Notes: generated by a model not told the origin, from the sequence alone. A stretch of 64,000 bases of DNA from JALYGJ01 sp963781705 (GCA_963781705.1 CAWAGP010000002.1:124001-188000); one strand, 5' to 3'. Counted from the stretch's first letter, positions 35,922 to 45,082 are shown. Numbers and translations are program-made.

Positions 35922-36485
35922 ATGATGGGTACGGTCACCATCGAGGGCAGCGCTTGGGAGGGCGTGCGACCAGCTGGCATGGTGGAATCGGAGGCATTCG
36001 CGCGGCAGCTCGAGCTTCAGCTCGATCGGGCGTACCGGCTTGCCGGGCTGATCCTGGGCAACGCCTCCGAGGCGGAGGATGTGGTCGGCGACGCCATCGA
36101 ACGGGCGTGGGCTAGGCGTGCCCAGCTGCACGACCCGGAGCGGCTGCAGGCATGGCTGGATCGGATCGTCGTCAATGCCTGCCGTGATCGCATGCGCCGG
36201 CGTGGGCGGGTGCGCACCATACAGCTCGAAGCGGCTACCGACCCACTGGGCCAGCCTGACGCCTTTGCGGCGCTGTTCAGTCGCGACGAGCTTCTCCGTC
36301 TCGTCGACTCCCTCCCTGACGACGAACGCGCGGTCATCGTCCTCCATTACTGGGCCGACCTGACGCTGGAAGCCGTCGCCGACCGGCTGGGCTGGCGGAC
36401 GGGGACGGTCAAGTCGCGCCTGCATCGGGCGCTCGAACAGTTGCGCGCCTCGATGCCACCGACGGATGGGAGGGAGCCGGAATGA
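35922..36485 (+). CDS. ECF-type RNA polymerase sigma factor
   Basis: This 187-aa protein has sigma region 2 (about residues 15-85, with LILGNASEAEDVVGDAIERAW) and region 4 (about 120-178, with LTLEAVADRLGWRTGTVKSRL). No region 3 is present, as in ECF factors. The ATG at 35922 has a GGAAGGG site just upstream. The stop overlaps the start of the next gene (ATGA), whose product has the layout of a membrane anti-sigma factor, so the two are a likely regulator pair. Confidence 0.92.
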   Translation: MMGTVTIEGSAWEGVRPAGMVESEAFARQLELQLDRAYRLAGLILGNASEAEDVVGDAIERAWARRAQLHDPERLQAWLDRIVVNACRDRMRRRGRVRTIQLEAATDPLGQPDAFAALFSRDELLRLVDSLPDDERAVIVLHYWADLTLEAVADRLGWRTGTVKSRLHRALEQLRASMPPTDGREPE

Positions 36486-38839
36486 CCGACGATCTCGAAC
36501 GCCGACTCCGCGACCGTCTGCAGCATGCCGCACTGCCGTCGGCACCCGACAGCCTCCACGTGCGGCTGACCCAGGCGGCAGCCGAGCCGGCAAAGCGACC
36601 GCGCCCCCTGTTCAACGGCCGCTGGCTACTGCTGCCGATCGCGGCCATCGTCGCAGTCGCACTAGCCGGAGGATTGCTGGTTGTCGGCGGCCGCCCAGGC
36701 CCGACGCCAGGGTTGACTCCATCACCGGTAGCTTCCGAGGGGATCTTCCTGCCGATGTATCGGCCGCTGGACGGATATCCCGCAGCTCTGCTTCAGGGGA
36801 CCCTCGTCCATGATGGCGGCTGCCTGTGGATCGAGTCCGGAAGCACGCGATTGCTCGTTCTGTGGCCGAGCGATACATCGGTGGTTGCCCAGGGAGGTCA
36901 GCTGGTGGTTCGAAATGCCGGTCAGCAGGCCATCGTCGGAACAGCGGTCTCGGCCGGAGGCGGTGAGTACTACCCGGAGAACTATGACTTCGTGGTGGGG
37001 CTGATAGGCCAACAGGTGCCGCCCCAATGTCGCGGATCAGACCTTTATTGGCTGGCAAGCTCGGTCGAGCCGGCGTCCCCGTTGCCATCAATTCTTCCAA
37101 CGACTCCGACGCCAGGCCCAACGCTGAGCCAGGCTCCCACGCCCGAGCCGACCGCGAATCCGGCGAAGCAGGGCGGCACGCTCTACCTGCTGTATTCGAC
37201 CGCGACGGCCGGTGGTACCAGCTTCCAGGACCTGGATCCGCAGCGTATCTACACTGGCGAGGACCTCGCCTTCTTCGGCGCGACGATCATGCGTTCGCTG
37301 ACGGCCTACGTGTACTCGGATGATCCGACCGTGGCCACCACGCTGACGCCCGATGCCGCGACCGATACCGGTACGCACAACGCGGATGCCACGCAGTGGA
37401 GCTTCACCCTGCGTGACAACCTGACCTGGCAGGACGGCTCGCCGGTCACCTGCGCGGACTTCAAGTACGGCGCGTCGCGCGCGTTCCAGAAGGACGTCCT
37501 GGCCACCGGCCCGACCTATGCCATCCAGTATCTCGACATCCCAGCTGATCCCAACGCGTACAACGGCTCACAGTACCCCGGGCCGTACACGGCCACGTCA
37601 GAGCAGCAGGCGCTGTTCGATAACGCGGTTCAGTGCGACGGCAACAGGATCACCTACAAGCTGAACCAGCCGGTAGTTGACTTCAACTACACCGCCACCA
37701 TCGGCTTTGGCGCGGTGCCCAACCCGGTCGACCATCCCGGCATCGACACCGGCGAGGCCTACACCAACGCGCCGTGGTCGGACGGCCCGTACATGATCGG
37801 GAGTTACACGCAGGGTGTTGGCGGCAGCCTGGTGCTGGTGCGCAACCCGAACTGGATCCCGTCCAGCGATCCGTATCGGCCGGCCTACCCGGACAAGTGG
37901 GAGGTCGACTTCGCGATCGATCCCGAGGAGCTCGACCAGCGCCTGATGCAGCCGACCGGCAACGACGTCTACGCGCTGCAGTACGGTGCCATCCAGCCCG
38001 ACCACCTGGCGACGATCTTCAGCGATCCGCACACCACGGCCCCGGCGTTCGCCGGCCGCGCCTTCAGCGACTACGACCCGTACGCCCGCTTCATCTGGAT
38101 CGACACCGCCAAGGTGCCCAACCAGCAGATCCGCCAGGCAATGGCCGTGGCGCTTGACCGCGCGGCCATACGCGACGCCCACGGCGGTGATTTCTACGGC
38201 GATTACGCCGATGGCGTGATCAAGCCCAACATCGGCCTCGACTACGCGCCGACGCACCTGTGGGACGTGTCGGGCCCCTTCGGCGAGGACGTCCCGGCCA
38301 GCGGCGATCCTGCCCTCGCCCGGCAACTCATCGCGCAGTCGGGCGAGTCTGCACCCACCCTGACCTACGACTACGTGGCCGGTCCTAGCGGTGACCAGAT
38401 CGCGGCCATCATCCAGTACTCGCTTCACAGCGCTGGCTTCTCGATCAAGCTCAACGCGATTCCGGAGTACAACCCGTACGGGATGCCGTTCACCGAACCC
38501 GACGAGTTCGCTGGCGCCGGCTGGGGCGCTGACTGGCCGAACGCTTCGACGGTGATTCCGGCCCTGTTCACCGATGCCACCGCCTACGGCCTGCCGCGCC
38601 TCGACGCGAACAGCTATCCGGGCTTCTACAGCCAGGTCCAGGACGCGCTGACAACGATCGATCGGACCCAGCAGGCGGCGAAGTGGCAGGCGCTCGACAA
38701 GGCAGCGGCCGACGAGATGTTTGTCATCCCGACGTTCTTCGGTCTGACCCAGACGATCGCCGGTACCGGCGTTGGCAACCTGTATCGCTGGGCGCCGTAC
38801 AGCTCGTGGCCGTACGGGCAGCTGTACGTCAGGCAGTAG
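36482..38839 (+). CDS. Anti-sigma-like membrane protein fused to a family 5 solute-binding protein
   Basis: This 785-aa protein has an N-terminal cytoplasmic segment (1-45), one membrane helix (about 48-69), a middle domain (85-195) with two cysteines, a Pro/Thr-rich linker (about 197-229) and a complete SBP_bac_5 peptide/solute-binding domain (231-785). The latter shows the family pattern FTLRDNLTWQDGSPVTC. The N-terminal part resembles anti-sigma factors in length and context but lacks the zinc HxxxCxxC motif. The binding domain has no signal peptide or lipobox of its own, being anchored by the helix. No ABC permease or ATPase genes lie nearby. The whole reads as a ligand-sensing anti-sigma factor; this is inference. 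Confidence 0.85.
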   Translation: MTDDLERRLRDRLQHAALPSAPDSLHVRLTQAAAEPAKRPRPLFNGRWLLLPIAAIVAVALAGGLLVVGGRPGPTPGLTPSPVASEGIFLPMYRPLDGYPAALLQGTLVHDGGCLWIESGSTRLLVLWPSDTSVVAQGGQLVVRNAGQQAIVGTAVSAGGGEYYPENYDFVVGLIGQQVPPQCRGSDLYWLASSVEPASPLPSILPTTPTPGPTLSQAPTPEPTANPAKQGGTLYLLYSTATAGGTSFQDLDPQRIYTGEDLAFFGATIMRSLTAYVYSDDPTVATTLTPDAATDTGTHNADATQWSFTLRDNLTWQDGSPVTCADFKYGASRAFQKDVLATGPTYAIQYLDIPADPNAYNGSQYPGPYTATSEQQALFDNAVQCDGNRITYKLNQPVVDFNYTATIGFGAVPNPVDHPGIDTGEAYTNAPWSDGPYMIGSYTQGVGGSLVLVRNPNWIPSSDPYRPAYPDKWEVDFAIDPEELDQRLMQPTGNDVYALQYGAIQPDHLATIFSDPHTTAPAFAGRAFSDYDPYARFIWIDTAKVPNQQIRQAMAVALDRAAIRDAHGGDFYGDYADGVIKPNIGLDYAPTHLWDVSGPFGEDVPASGDPALARQLIAQSGESAPTLTYDYVAGPSGDQIAAIIQYSLHSAGFSIKLNAIPEYNPYGMPFTEPDEFAGAGWGADWPNASTVIPALFTDATAYGLPRLDANSYPGFYSQVQDALTTIDRTQQAAKWQALDKAAADEMFVIPTFFGLTQTIAGTGVGNLYRWAPYSSWPYGQLYVRQ

Positions 38840-38872
38840 GGATTTCCGGAGTCGAGTTCGGCGACGTCGGCG

Positions 38873-39811
38873 ATGCAATCATCGCTACCGCTCGAACTGA
38901 GCGAGCTCGTTGCAAGGGCGTCATCGTTTCCATGGCAAGATGGCGCGATGCTGCGTGCCCAGAGGCGCATCTTCTCGGCGCCCGACGTCACCCTGGCCGA
39001 GTTCCGGGTGCTGCCCGGCCACCCGTCGTGGCGGCGCGTCAACCGGACCGGCGACGAGGGCGCGCTGATCGTCTTCCCGCGCACACCGGTGGTCATCGAC
39101 CAGCTGGGCCGCGGCCGCGTGGTGGCCGACTCGACGCGCGTCCTCTTCTACCCACCCGGCCAGCAATACCGCCGCGAACTGCTGAGTGCCGACGGTGATC
39201 GCTGCTCATACATCGGCGTCAGCCCCGCGCTGATCGGCGAGGCCATGGCCGGCGAGCCGCCACCGGTGGCGGTCCAGCTCGAGTCCTCGGACTTCCTCTT
39301 GCATCAGACCGTTCGCAGGCGCGTGATCACCGGCCGGGCCGACCCGGACGAGGTGCGCGAGGCGCTCTACCTGCTCGTGGCACGGGCGCTCCGAGCAGGC
39401 GGCGCGAAGGTCACTTCGCCGCCCAAGGGCGACGCGGACGTGGTCGAGGAAACCCGCCTCGTACTGGCACGGGACCTCGATAAGCGGCTGAGCCTCGATG
39501 AGGTCGCTCGCGCGGTGCACCTGTCGCCGTTCCACCTGAGCCGCGTCTTTCGCCAGCGCACCGGCAGTTCGATCCACGCCTACCGGACCAGCCTGCGGCT
39601 GCGCGCCAGCCTCGAACCCATCGCCGACGGCCAGCCTATCGCCCATGTCGCGGCCGACCTTGGCTTCGCCAGCCACGCCCACCTGACCGATCGCTTCCGG
39701 CGCGCGTTCGGCGTGAGCCCGCAGGCGTGGCGGGCGAACCTGCGATCGGGTCGGACGTCCACAAAAGAGCAGGATCGTGAAAGCCTGCGCGGGAGGGCAG
39801 CCATAGCCTGA
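38873..39811 (+). CDS. AraC family transcriptional regulator
   Basis: This 312-aa protein has a C-terminal AraC DNA-binding domain with two helix-turn-helix units: LSLDEVARAVHLSPFHLSRVF and IAHVAADLGFASHAHLTDRF, followed by FGVSPQAWR. The N-terminal part is a cupin-like sensing domain (VLPGHPSWRR, LFYPPGQQY). It starts 33 bases after the sigma/anti-sigma pair and might respond to the same conditions. The start is uncertain: ATG at 38948 is also possible. Confidence 0.9.
   Translation: MQSSLPLELSELVARASSFPWQDGAMLRAQRRIFSAPDVTLAEFRVLPGHPSWRRVNRTGDEGALIVFPRTPVVIDQLGRGRVVADSTRVLFYPPGQQYRRELLSADGDRCSYIGVSPALIGEAMAGEPPPVAVQLESSDFLLHQTVRRRVITGRADPDEVREALYLLVARALRAGGAKVTSPPKGDADVVEETRLVLARDLDKRLSLDEVARAVHLSPFHLSRVFRQRTGSSIHAYRTSLRLRASLEPIADGQPIAHVAADLGFASHAHLTDRFRRAFGVSPQAWRANLRSGRTSTKEQDRESLRGRAAIA
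39804..39809 (+). promoter_or_regulatory. Candidate -10 box, leaderless promoter
   Basis: TAGCCT lies six bases before the ATG at 39816 and overlaps the stop region of the AraC gene. No -35 is evident. Confidence 0.45.
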
Positions 39812-39815
39812 GGCG

Positions 39816-40901
39816 ATGCTGGTCCGTCGCCATCGGTTGCTGCTCCTGTCGGTCGCCTTCGTGCTCGTCGGGTGCGGATCCTCGCCCGCGACCACGGCCC
39901 CGACCAGTCAGCCGACGCCCACCGTTGCACCGACCTCTGCTCCCACGCCGGCGCCCACTCCATCACCAACGCCGGCGCCGACACCAACCCTGGCGCCCAC
40001 GCCAACACCCGCACCGACTCCCACGCCACTGCCGTCCGGGCCCAGCGGGCTGCAGGCGACGATCGATGCGGGTCCCGGGCCGTGTGCCATCGCGGCGCTC
40101 GACGACAAGGTCTGGGTACCGGACAACTACGTGACGTCGGTCGTCAGCATCGACGCGGCGACCAACGCCGTCAGCGCCCCGATCGACCTGGGTGGGTCGC
40201 CGTGCGGGATCGGCGCGATCGACGGGGCGCTATGGATCGCGGTGCTGAGCAAGCAGGAGGTCGTCCGGCTCGATCCGGCGACCGGGCAGGTGACCGACTC
40301 GATCGACGTCGGCGGGCAGCCGTGGGACGTGGAGGTCGGCTTCGGGTCGGTATGGGTGCCGGTGCGCGGCCGAGACGTGGTCGTGCGCATCGACCCGCAG
40401 CAGGCAAAGGTCGTGGCAACGATCGACGCCGGCCCGTACGTGACCGGAATTGGGGTGACGTCGAACGAGGTCTGGGTGGCAAACCAGATCGGTCGCAGCA
40501 TCACTCGCATCGATCCGGATACCAACCAGGTGCTGGGCCAGATCACGCTCGACGCCTCGCCCTACTGGTTTGCCGTGGCTCCCAATGGCGTGGCGGTGTC
40601 GCTGTCGATGAACGCCCAGGTCGCCGTCCTGGATCCGGCCAGCGCCACCGTCCGCGGCATCGTGAACGTGGGCCACCTGCCGCGCGACCCCGGGGTGGTC
40701 GGCGGCATGATCTGGATGCCCAACGCCGGCGACAACACGGTGTCGATCATCGATCCGGCAAGTGCCCAACTGGTGGGCAGCTTCGCCATCCCCGGCGCGA
40801 AGGGCGTCTTCCTCGCCGACGAGCTGCTGGGTAGTGGCTGGGTCCTCGACTACGGCGGCACGAACCTCTATCGCATCGACCCGTCCCAGGGTCCGGAGTA
40901 G
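39816..40901 (+). CDS. Beta-propeller lipoprotein (YncE/Vgb-like)
   Basis: This 361-aa protein has a signal peptide with lipobox VLVGC near residues 16-20, a long Pro/Thr/Ala linker (about 25-73) and a propeller made of repeated units of about 40 residues. Units such as VWVPDNYVTSVVSIDAATNA and LWIAVLSKQEVVRLDPATG repeat six to seven times. Such propellers bind ligands or proteins outside the membrane; the partner is unknown. It is the third exported protein with a Pro/Thr linker in this region. Confidence 0.85.
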   Translation: MLVRRHRLLLLSVAFVLVGCGSSPATTAPTSQPTPTVAPTSAPTPAPTPSPTPAPTPTLAPTPTPAPTPTPLPSGPSGLQATIDAGPGPCAIAALDDKVWVPDNYVTSVVSIDAATNAVSAPIDLGGSPCGIGAIDGALWIAVLSKQEVVRLDPATGQVTDSIDVGGQPWDVEVGFGSVWVPVRGRDVVVRIDPQQAKVVATIDAGPYVTGIGVTSNEVWVANQIGRSITRIDPDTNQVLGQITLDASPYWFAVAPNGVAVSLSMNAQVAVLDPASATVRGIVNVGHLPRDPGVVGGMIWMPNAGDNTVSIIDPASAQLVGSFAIPGAKGVFLADELLGSGWVLDYGGTNLYRIDPSQGPE

Positions 40902-41009
40902 CGCCGGGCGCCGACGCCCCACAACTGCGGCCCGCTGCTACCCTCAGCCTCAGAACATGCTCCCGCGCATGGTTTTCTGCTGACCTGAAGCTTCCCTGGG
41001 GGTTCCCGC

Positions 41010-41787
41010 ATGACCACCACAAAGCGTCCGCCCGACTCCCGCGCCGCACGCCGCGCCGCCGACCGGCGCCGGGCGCGCGAGAAAGCTGCTGCGCCGCGAG
41101 GCGGCGTGTCAATCGGCCAGGTGTCCATCGGTGTCCTGCTCGTCGGCGTAGCCGTCGTGGTGATCCTCGTGCTGGCCAACGGACTTGGGTCCTCTGCCGG
41201 AACGCCGATCAAGTCGCCCGACCTGGCGATACCCAGCGGCCTGATGGGCGACCGAACACTGGGCCAGGCGGATGCGCCCATCACGATCGACGAATGGGCC
41301 GACTTCCAGTGCCCGGTCTGCCGCCAGTTCTACGAAACCATCGAGCCGTCGCTGATCGCCTCGTACATCAACCCCGGCACGGTGCGGCTCGTGTTCCACG
41401 ACTACGCGTTCATCGGCCCGGCGTCGATCGATGCTGCGGCGGCCGCGCGCGTGTCGGAGGCCATCGGGCCGGGCTTCTGGCCGTTCTACGGCCTGTCTGT
41501 ATTCGAACCAGGGCACCGAAAACGGCGGGGCCTTCAGCCAATCACGACTGGCCGACATGGCCGTGTCGCTGGGCATGGACCGCAGCGCTTTCCTGGCTGC
41601 GCTGGCCGATCCCACGTACACCGGCGCGGTGACGGCGGAGACCGCCCAGGGCGCCCAGTTGGGCGTCAACTCGACGCCCACGTTGATCATCGACGGGCAG
41701 CTCTACCCGGGTCTGCCCACCTGGGACCAGCTCAACGCGCTCATCCAGCAGGTTGCCGCGTCGCCCAGCCCCAGCAGCAGCCCGTGA
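41010..41787 (+). CDS. DsbA-like membrane-anchored thioredoxin-fold protein (one frameshift)
   Basis: About 258 aa if repaired. An Arg/Ala-rich cytoplasmic N-terminus is followed by a membrane helix (about 38-58) and a DsbA-like domain with active site CPVC in DFQCPVCRQFY. The frame breaks between about 41491 and 41500: one frame ends at FWPFYG, and the other resumes at LYSNQGTENGGAF and continues to the cis-Pro segment NSTPTLIIDG. Skipping one base restores the family sequence. Its stop overlaps the start of a VKOR gene, which would reoxidise it. Confidence 0.85.
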
Positions 41788-42233
41788 CGGACCCCGGCGG
41801 CGAGGCTGACGACCAGCCCGCGCCAAGAGGCATCACCGGTGCGGCGATGGTGGTCCTCGCGCTGGCTGCCGTCGGCGTGGCCCTGTATCTGACCTGGGCG
41901 AAGCTGGCCGGTGCGCCGGTCGTCTGCGGGCCGCTGCAGGGCTGTGAGACCGTCGAGACGAGTCCCTACGCCGCGTTCCTGGGCATTCCCGTCGCTGCGT
42001 TCGGCGCCGGCGCCTCGGTGCTCACGCTCATCGGTGCGCTCGCGTGGTGGCGCCGGGCCAATCGCTACGGCCTGTTGGCGGCATACGGCCTGGGACTCGC
42101 CAGTCTGCCCATCCTGGGCTACCTCGCCTACCTCGAGGTGGCCGTGATCCACGCGATCTGCGTGTGGTGCGTCACCTATGCGCTGCTCACCCTGGGTTGC
42201 TGGCTGCTGTCCGTGAGGGCGATGCGGCGGTAA
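41784..42233 (+). CDS. Vitamin K epoxide reductase family protein
   Basis: This 149-aa membrane protein has four helices, an N-terminal loop cysteine pair in VVCGPLQGCETV, and the active-site CxxC in ICVWCVTY. It is the quinone-linked oxidant of DsbA-type proteins in bacteria lacking DsbB. It starts on a GTGA overlap with the DsbA-like gene, so the two make an oxidative folding pair in the envelope. Confidence 0.92.
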   Translation: MTDPGGEADDQPAPRGITGAAMVVLALAAVGVALYLTWAKLAGAPVVCGPLQGCETVETSPYAAFLGIPVAAFGAGASVLTLIGALAWWRRANRYGLLAAYGLGLASLPILGYLAYLEVAVIHAICVWCVTYALLTLGCWLLSVRAMRR

Positions 42234-42448
42234 CCCGAACTTGCGCGGGCGGGCGTTCAGCCGCATGCGTTGGGCGATCGTCGGCAGGTTGAGGTGAGGG
42301 CACCCTCGCCCACTGCGGCGCCATCTCGCCTGCGCCGACGAAGGAGACCAACTGCCGAGGCGTCTTGGCTCCATACTGCGAAGACCGCGGTCATGCTGCG
42401 ACACGAGCGTCGATGCCCGTCGGCCGCCGGGATAGCGAGGTGCGTGAC

Positions 42449-42703
42449 ATGGACGAGAACAAGCGCAATCTTCAGTACTTCGAGGCCGAATCGATGGCGG
42501 GACTCTTTGACGCGCTGCGGGCCTGGCAGCACGAGAATGAGAAACGCTTCCTGTCACTCAATGTCCAGAACGATCACGGGAAGTTCTGCTGCATTGCCCT
42601 TACGAACCCATCGGAGGTGGTCCTCATGGATAAGGACATGCACTACATCGCAAGTAGGCACACCACTGGTGGTTACCTGTTGGGGACCACCGGCGGCAGG
42701 TGA
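42449..42703 (+). CDS. Small protein of unknown function
   Basis: This 84-aa protein starts MDENKRNLQYFEAESMAG and looks soluble. A GAGG site lies about nine bases upstream. No family is recognised. Nothing is seen in the 215 bases before it. Confidence 0.5.
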   Translation: MDENKRNLQYFEAESMAGLFDALRAWQHENEKRFLSLNVQNDHGKFCCIALTNPSEVVLMDKDMHYIASRHTTGGYLLGTTGGR

Positions 42704-42773
42704 CCCGTAGAGGATTTGTGGAGGGTTCTGAGGACCCGGATACACGTTTGGCTCTGCCCTGAAACCCACTTGC

Positions 42774-43442
42774 TCAGTCCTCGCTGTCGTCCTCGGAGTC
42801 GGGCCACGCCGCGATGTCAACACCGTGGTTCTCTGGCGAAGCGAGGGTCCACCAGTCGGGCGCGTGCGAATCGTCGGCCAGTCGTCCCCCAGCCGCGAGC
42901 GCGGCGGCGACGCGGGCCTCCGCCTGATCGGCCGGCACGCTGACGTCGATGTGGGTCCGCCCGCGTCCGGGCCTGGGCGGGTGAAGTTTCTGGAACGACA
43001 GGTTCGGGTTGCGTCGGTGGGGGTCGATCGCATCCGTTGTTCCAAGGTCCCGATACCCCAAGGCAGCGGCCCAGAACGGTCGAACGTCGCTGCCGGCATC
43101 CTGCGCCACGGCGATGCCCACCACCTGCAGCTGGGAAGGGTCGGACTCGAGCTTGAGGGTGCGGGCCACGGCCGAGATCCGCCGGGCCAACTCGATGTCA
43201 CGCTCGCTCAGGCCACCGTCCTCGCGCGAGAAGGTGCGCACCGTCACGCCGTCCGGGCGCAGGTCCACGTCAGGGAAATGGCCCATGGCGCTTGCCGCCT
43301 CGGCGATGGCGTCGATGAATCTGGCACCTTCCACGAACGATCCGATGCGGTAGTAGGCATACGCGCCCCAATACAGGACCCGCCAGTCATCCACGCCGTC
43401 CGCGTCGTGGAAGGCTCGTGCCGTGGTTCTCTTGTCGCTCAT
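42774..43442 (-). CDS. Pterin carbinolamine dehydratase-like domain fused to glyoxalase-like domain
   Basis: This 222-aa protein joins two small domains. Residues 1-95 resemble 4a-hydroxytetrahydrobiopterin dehydratase, with ALA-rich helix, MGHFPDVDLRPDGV and GGLSERDIELARRIS. The family's usual HHP triad reads GHFP here, so one catalytic histidine is missing. Residues 105-222 resemble a glyoxalase/VOC domain (DPHRRNPNLSFQKL, THIDVSVPAD). The ATG has a GGGAGG site. The biological role is unknown and no pterin-dependent hydroxylase is nearby. Confidence 0.78.
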   Translation of the reverse strand: MSDKRTTARAFHDADGVDDWRVLYWGAYAYYRIGSFVEGARFIDAIAEAASAMGHFPDVDLRPDGVTVRTFSREDGGLSERDIELARRISAVARTLKLESDPSQLQVVGIAVAQDAGSDVRPFWAAALGYRDLGTTDAIDPHRRNPNLSFQKLHPPRPGRGRTHIDVSVPADQAEARVAAALAAGGRLADDSHAPDWWTLASPENHGVDIAAWPDSEDDSED

Positions 43443-43570
43443 GAAGCACCTCCCGGTGGCGTCGGCTCCCGACCGCCTGGTCCGCCGTGGTCAATCGGGC
43501 CCCGGAATTCTAGGGCCGCACGACGGCATCGACCGGGCCGCGCTGGGCGTCCTCATGCTCGCCGTTCTGT

Positions 43571-43600
43571 TTGACATGCTGGAATCGGGGGCCTTACGCT
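43571..43600 (+). promoter_or_regulatory. Strong promoter of the FtsB-like gene
   Basis: A perfect TTGACA (43571-43576) and a TACGCT (43595-43600) are 18 bases apart, and the ATG follows seven bases later. This is the clearest promoter in the window and predicts a leaderless mRNA. Confidence 0.7.
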
Positions 43601-43607
43601 CCGCGCG

Positions 43608-44102
43608 ATGCCGAACTCAGCCGGTGCCGGGGGCCGTCCGCGCGACGACGGCACTCCTCCGGCCGGCGCCCGAGTGGCGTCCCTCGAAAGCCAGGTCGCC
43701 GCACTCGGCGGTCCGACAGGCCGGCGGCGTCTGCGTATCGGGCTGAACCAGGTCGTCGTCGTCATCATCGTCGTCGCCGCCTTCTGGCTGGTGTACGTGT
43801 TCGGGAGCGCGGTTCAGCAACTCAACGATGCCAACGCCCGCGAACAGGCCGTTCAGGCCGAAACGACGGCGCTGCAGCGGCGCTTGGCAGCCGACCAGCG
43901 CGAGCCCGCCATCGTCCAGAGCGTGGCGTTCCAGCAGCTCCAGGCACGCGCCTACGGCTTGGGCAAGCCGGGCGAGCAAGTCTTCTCGCTCGAGACGAAT
44001 GCGCCCTCGCCGGCGCCGCTGCCCGAGCTCGGCAGCGCTGCCACATCGCCGGTGCCGGAGACTCCTCTCAACGCCTGGCTAAGCCTGCTGTTCGGAGACT
44101 GA
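43608..44102 (+). CDS. FtsB/DivIC-like septum formation initiator protein
   Basis: This 164-aa protein has a membrane helix (about 45-68), a leucine/glutamine-rich coiled coil (70-105) and the family's closing motif in ARAYGLGKPGEQVFSL. This is the layout of bitopic divisome proteins FtsB/DivIC. A Pro/Ala tail follows. It is transcribed from its own strong promoter. The N-terminal extension before the helix is longer than usual. Confidence 0.85.
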   Translation: MPNSAGAGGRPRDDGTPPAGARVASLESQVAALGGPTGRRRLRIGLNQVVVVIIVVAAFWLVYVFGSAVQQLNDANAREQAVQAETTALQRRLAADQREPAIVQSVAFQQLQARAYGLGKPGEQVFSLETNAPSPAPLPELGSAATSPVPETPLNAWLSLLFGD

Positions 44103-44999
44103 CACCCCCGCCCTGACCGGCAGCGGCGGCTCGCCGTGCTTCCAGCGCAGGTCGTAGTAGAGCAGGGTGAAGACCAGCGGCGTGATCGGCGCGACGAGGA
44201 CGTCGACGATGGCGTCGAACACGGTGCTCACGGCCACGTCCGACGAAACCAGCGGATTGAGCTGGAGCACGCTGTCCGGCAGGCCGCTGACCATGGTGCC
44301 GACCAGGCCGCTGAGGAGCCCGACCACGATGGCGTAGCCGATCACCCGCCATCCCGACCCGGTCGTCAGGCGCCAGCTGCGCACGACGCCGGCTATCGGC
44401 CCCAGGCCCTCGAGCACGATCGCCTGCTGCATGAACGACGTGCGCATGCCGACGAAGATAAGCGCGGCCAGCGCGCCGACGATGACGATCAGGCCGACGA
44501 AGGCGAGGAAGCCACCGCTCAGCACCAGCAGCGAACCGGAGATCAAGCCGACGCACAAGATGACCGCTGCCACCGCGTAGTAGATCAGCAGCGCGCCGGC
44601 GAGTGCCGGCAGCCGGGCGATGGCGCGAGCCAGCGAGGAGCGCAGCGGTGCGGCGATGCCACGGTACGCGGAGTCGGCCGTCTGGATGATCGCCGCCGCA
44701 GTGGCGGCGCCGGCGAGCAGGAGCACGATCGCCGCGAAGCCAAGGGTGGCCAGCACGGCGCCCGCGTCGGCAGGCAGCGTCGGGATCGTGCCGTTGACGG
44801 CCAGGCTGGTCTGCGCCATGCCGACCCACTCGTTGAAACGCGGCGCGTAGCTGCTCGCCAGCACGTCCATCAGGGCGTACGCCGGCACCATGAAGGTGGC
44901 CGCGGCCACATACACCGTCAGCCACCGACGGCCGAACAGCCTGCTGGCCAGGTCCAGGATGTGCGCGAACGAGAAGGGATGTGATTCGTACTCGGCCAT
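44079..44999 (-). CDS. Polytopic membrane protein of unknown function
   Basis: This 306-aa protein has about six membrane helices, with glycine- and alanine-rich segments reminiscent of the membrane domain of glycerophosphodiester phosphodiesterase-like proteins. No catalytic domain is present. The ATG at 44999 is chosen because the frame upstream is low-complexity and a TAGACT box lies eight bases before it. It overlaps the convergent ftsB-like gene by 24 bases. Confidence 0.75.
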   Translation of the reverse strand: MAEYESHPFSFAHILDLASRLFGRRWLTVYVAAATFMVPAYALMDVLASSYAPRFNEWVGMAQTSLAVNGTIPTLPADAGAVLATLGFAAIVLLLAGAATAAAIIQTADSAYRGIAAPLRSSLARAIARLPALAGALLIYYAVAAVILCVGLISGSLLVLSGGFLAFVGLIVIVGALAALIFVGMRTSFMQQAIVLEGLGPIAGVVRSWRLTTGSGWRVIGYAIVVGLLSGLVGTMVSGLPDSVLQLNPLVSSDVAVSTVFDAIVDVLVAPITPLVFTLLYYDLRWKHGEPPLPVRAGVSVSEQQA

Positions 45000-45007
45000 C
45001 GGCGGCG

Positions 45008-45013
45008 AGTCTA
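45008..45013 (-). promoter_or_regulatory. Candidate -10 box, leaderless promoter
   Basis: The minus strand reads TAGACT eight bases before the ATG of the polytopic membrane protein. Confidence 0.4.
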
Positions 45014-45076
45014 GGCGTTGGCCACTCGCGCCCGACGCATTGCCCGCCCGACCGCCCGCCCGGCCGCCGGCTCCGT

Positions 45077-45082
45077 TAGCCT
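45077..45082 (+). promoter_or_regulatory. Candidate -10 box, leaderless promoter
   Basis: TAGCCT lies seven bases before the ATG of the GT87-like gene. Confidence 0.4.

Noticed and set aside
41010..42233. A single 407-aa DsbA-VKOR fusion protein
   Set aside because: The middle of that frame is nonsense Arg/Gly/His-rich sequence. The true DsbA C-terminus lies in another frame, ending on a stop that overlaps the VKOR start, so the apparent fusion is a frameshift artefact.
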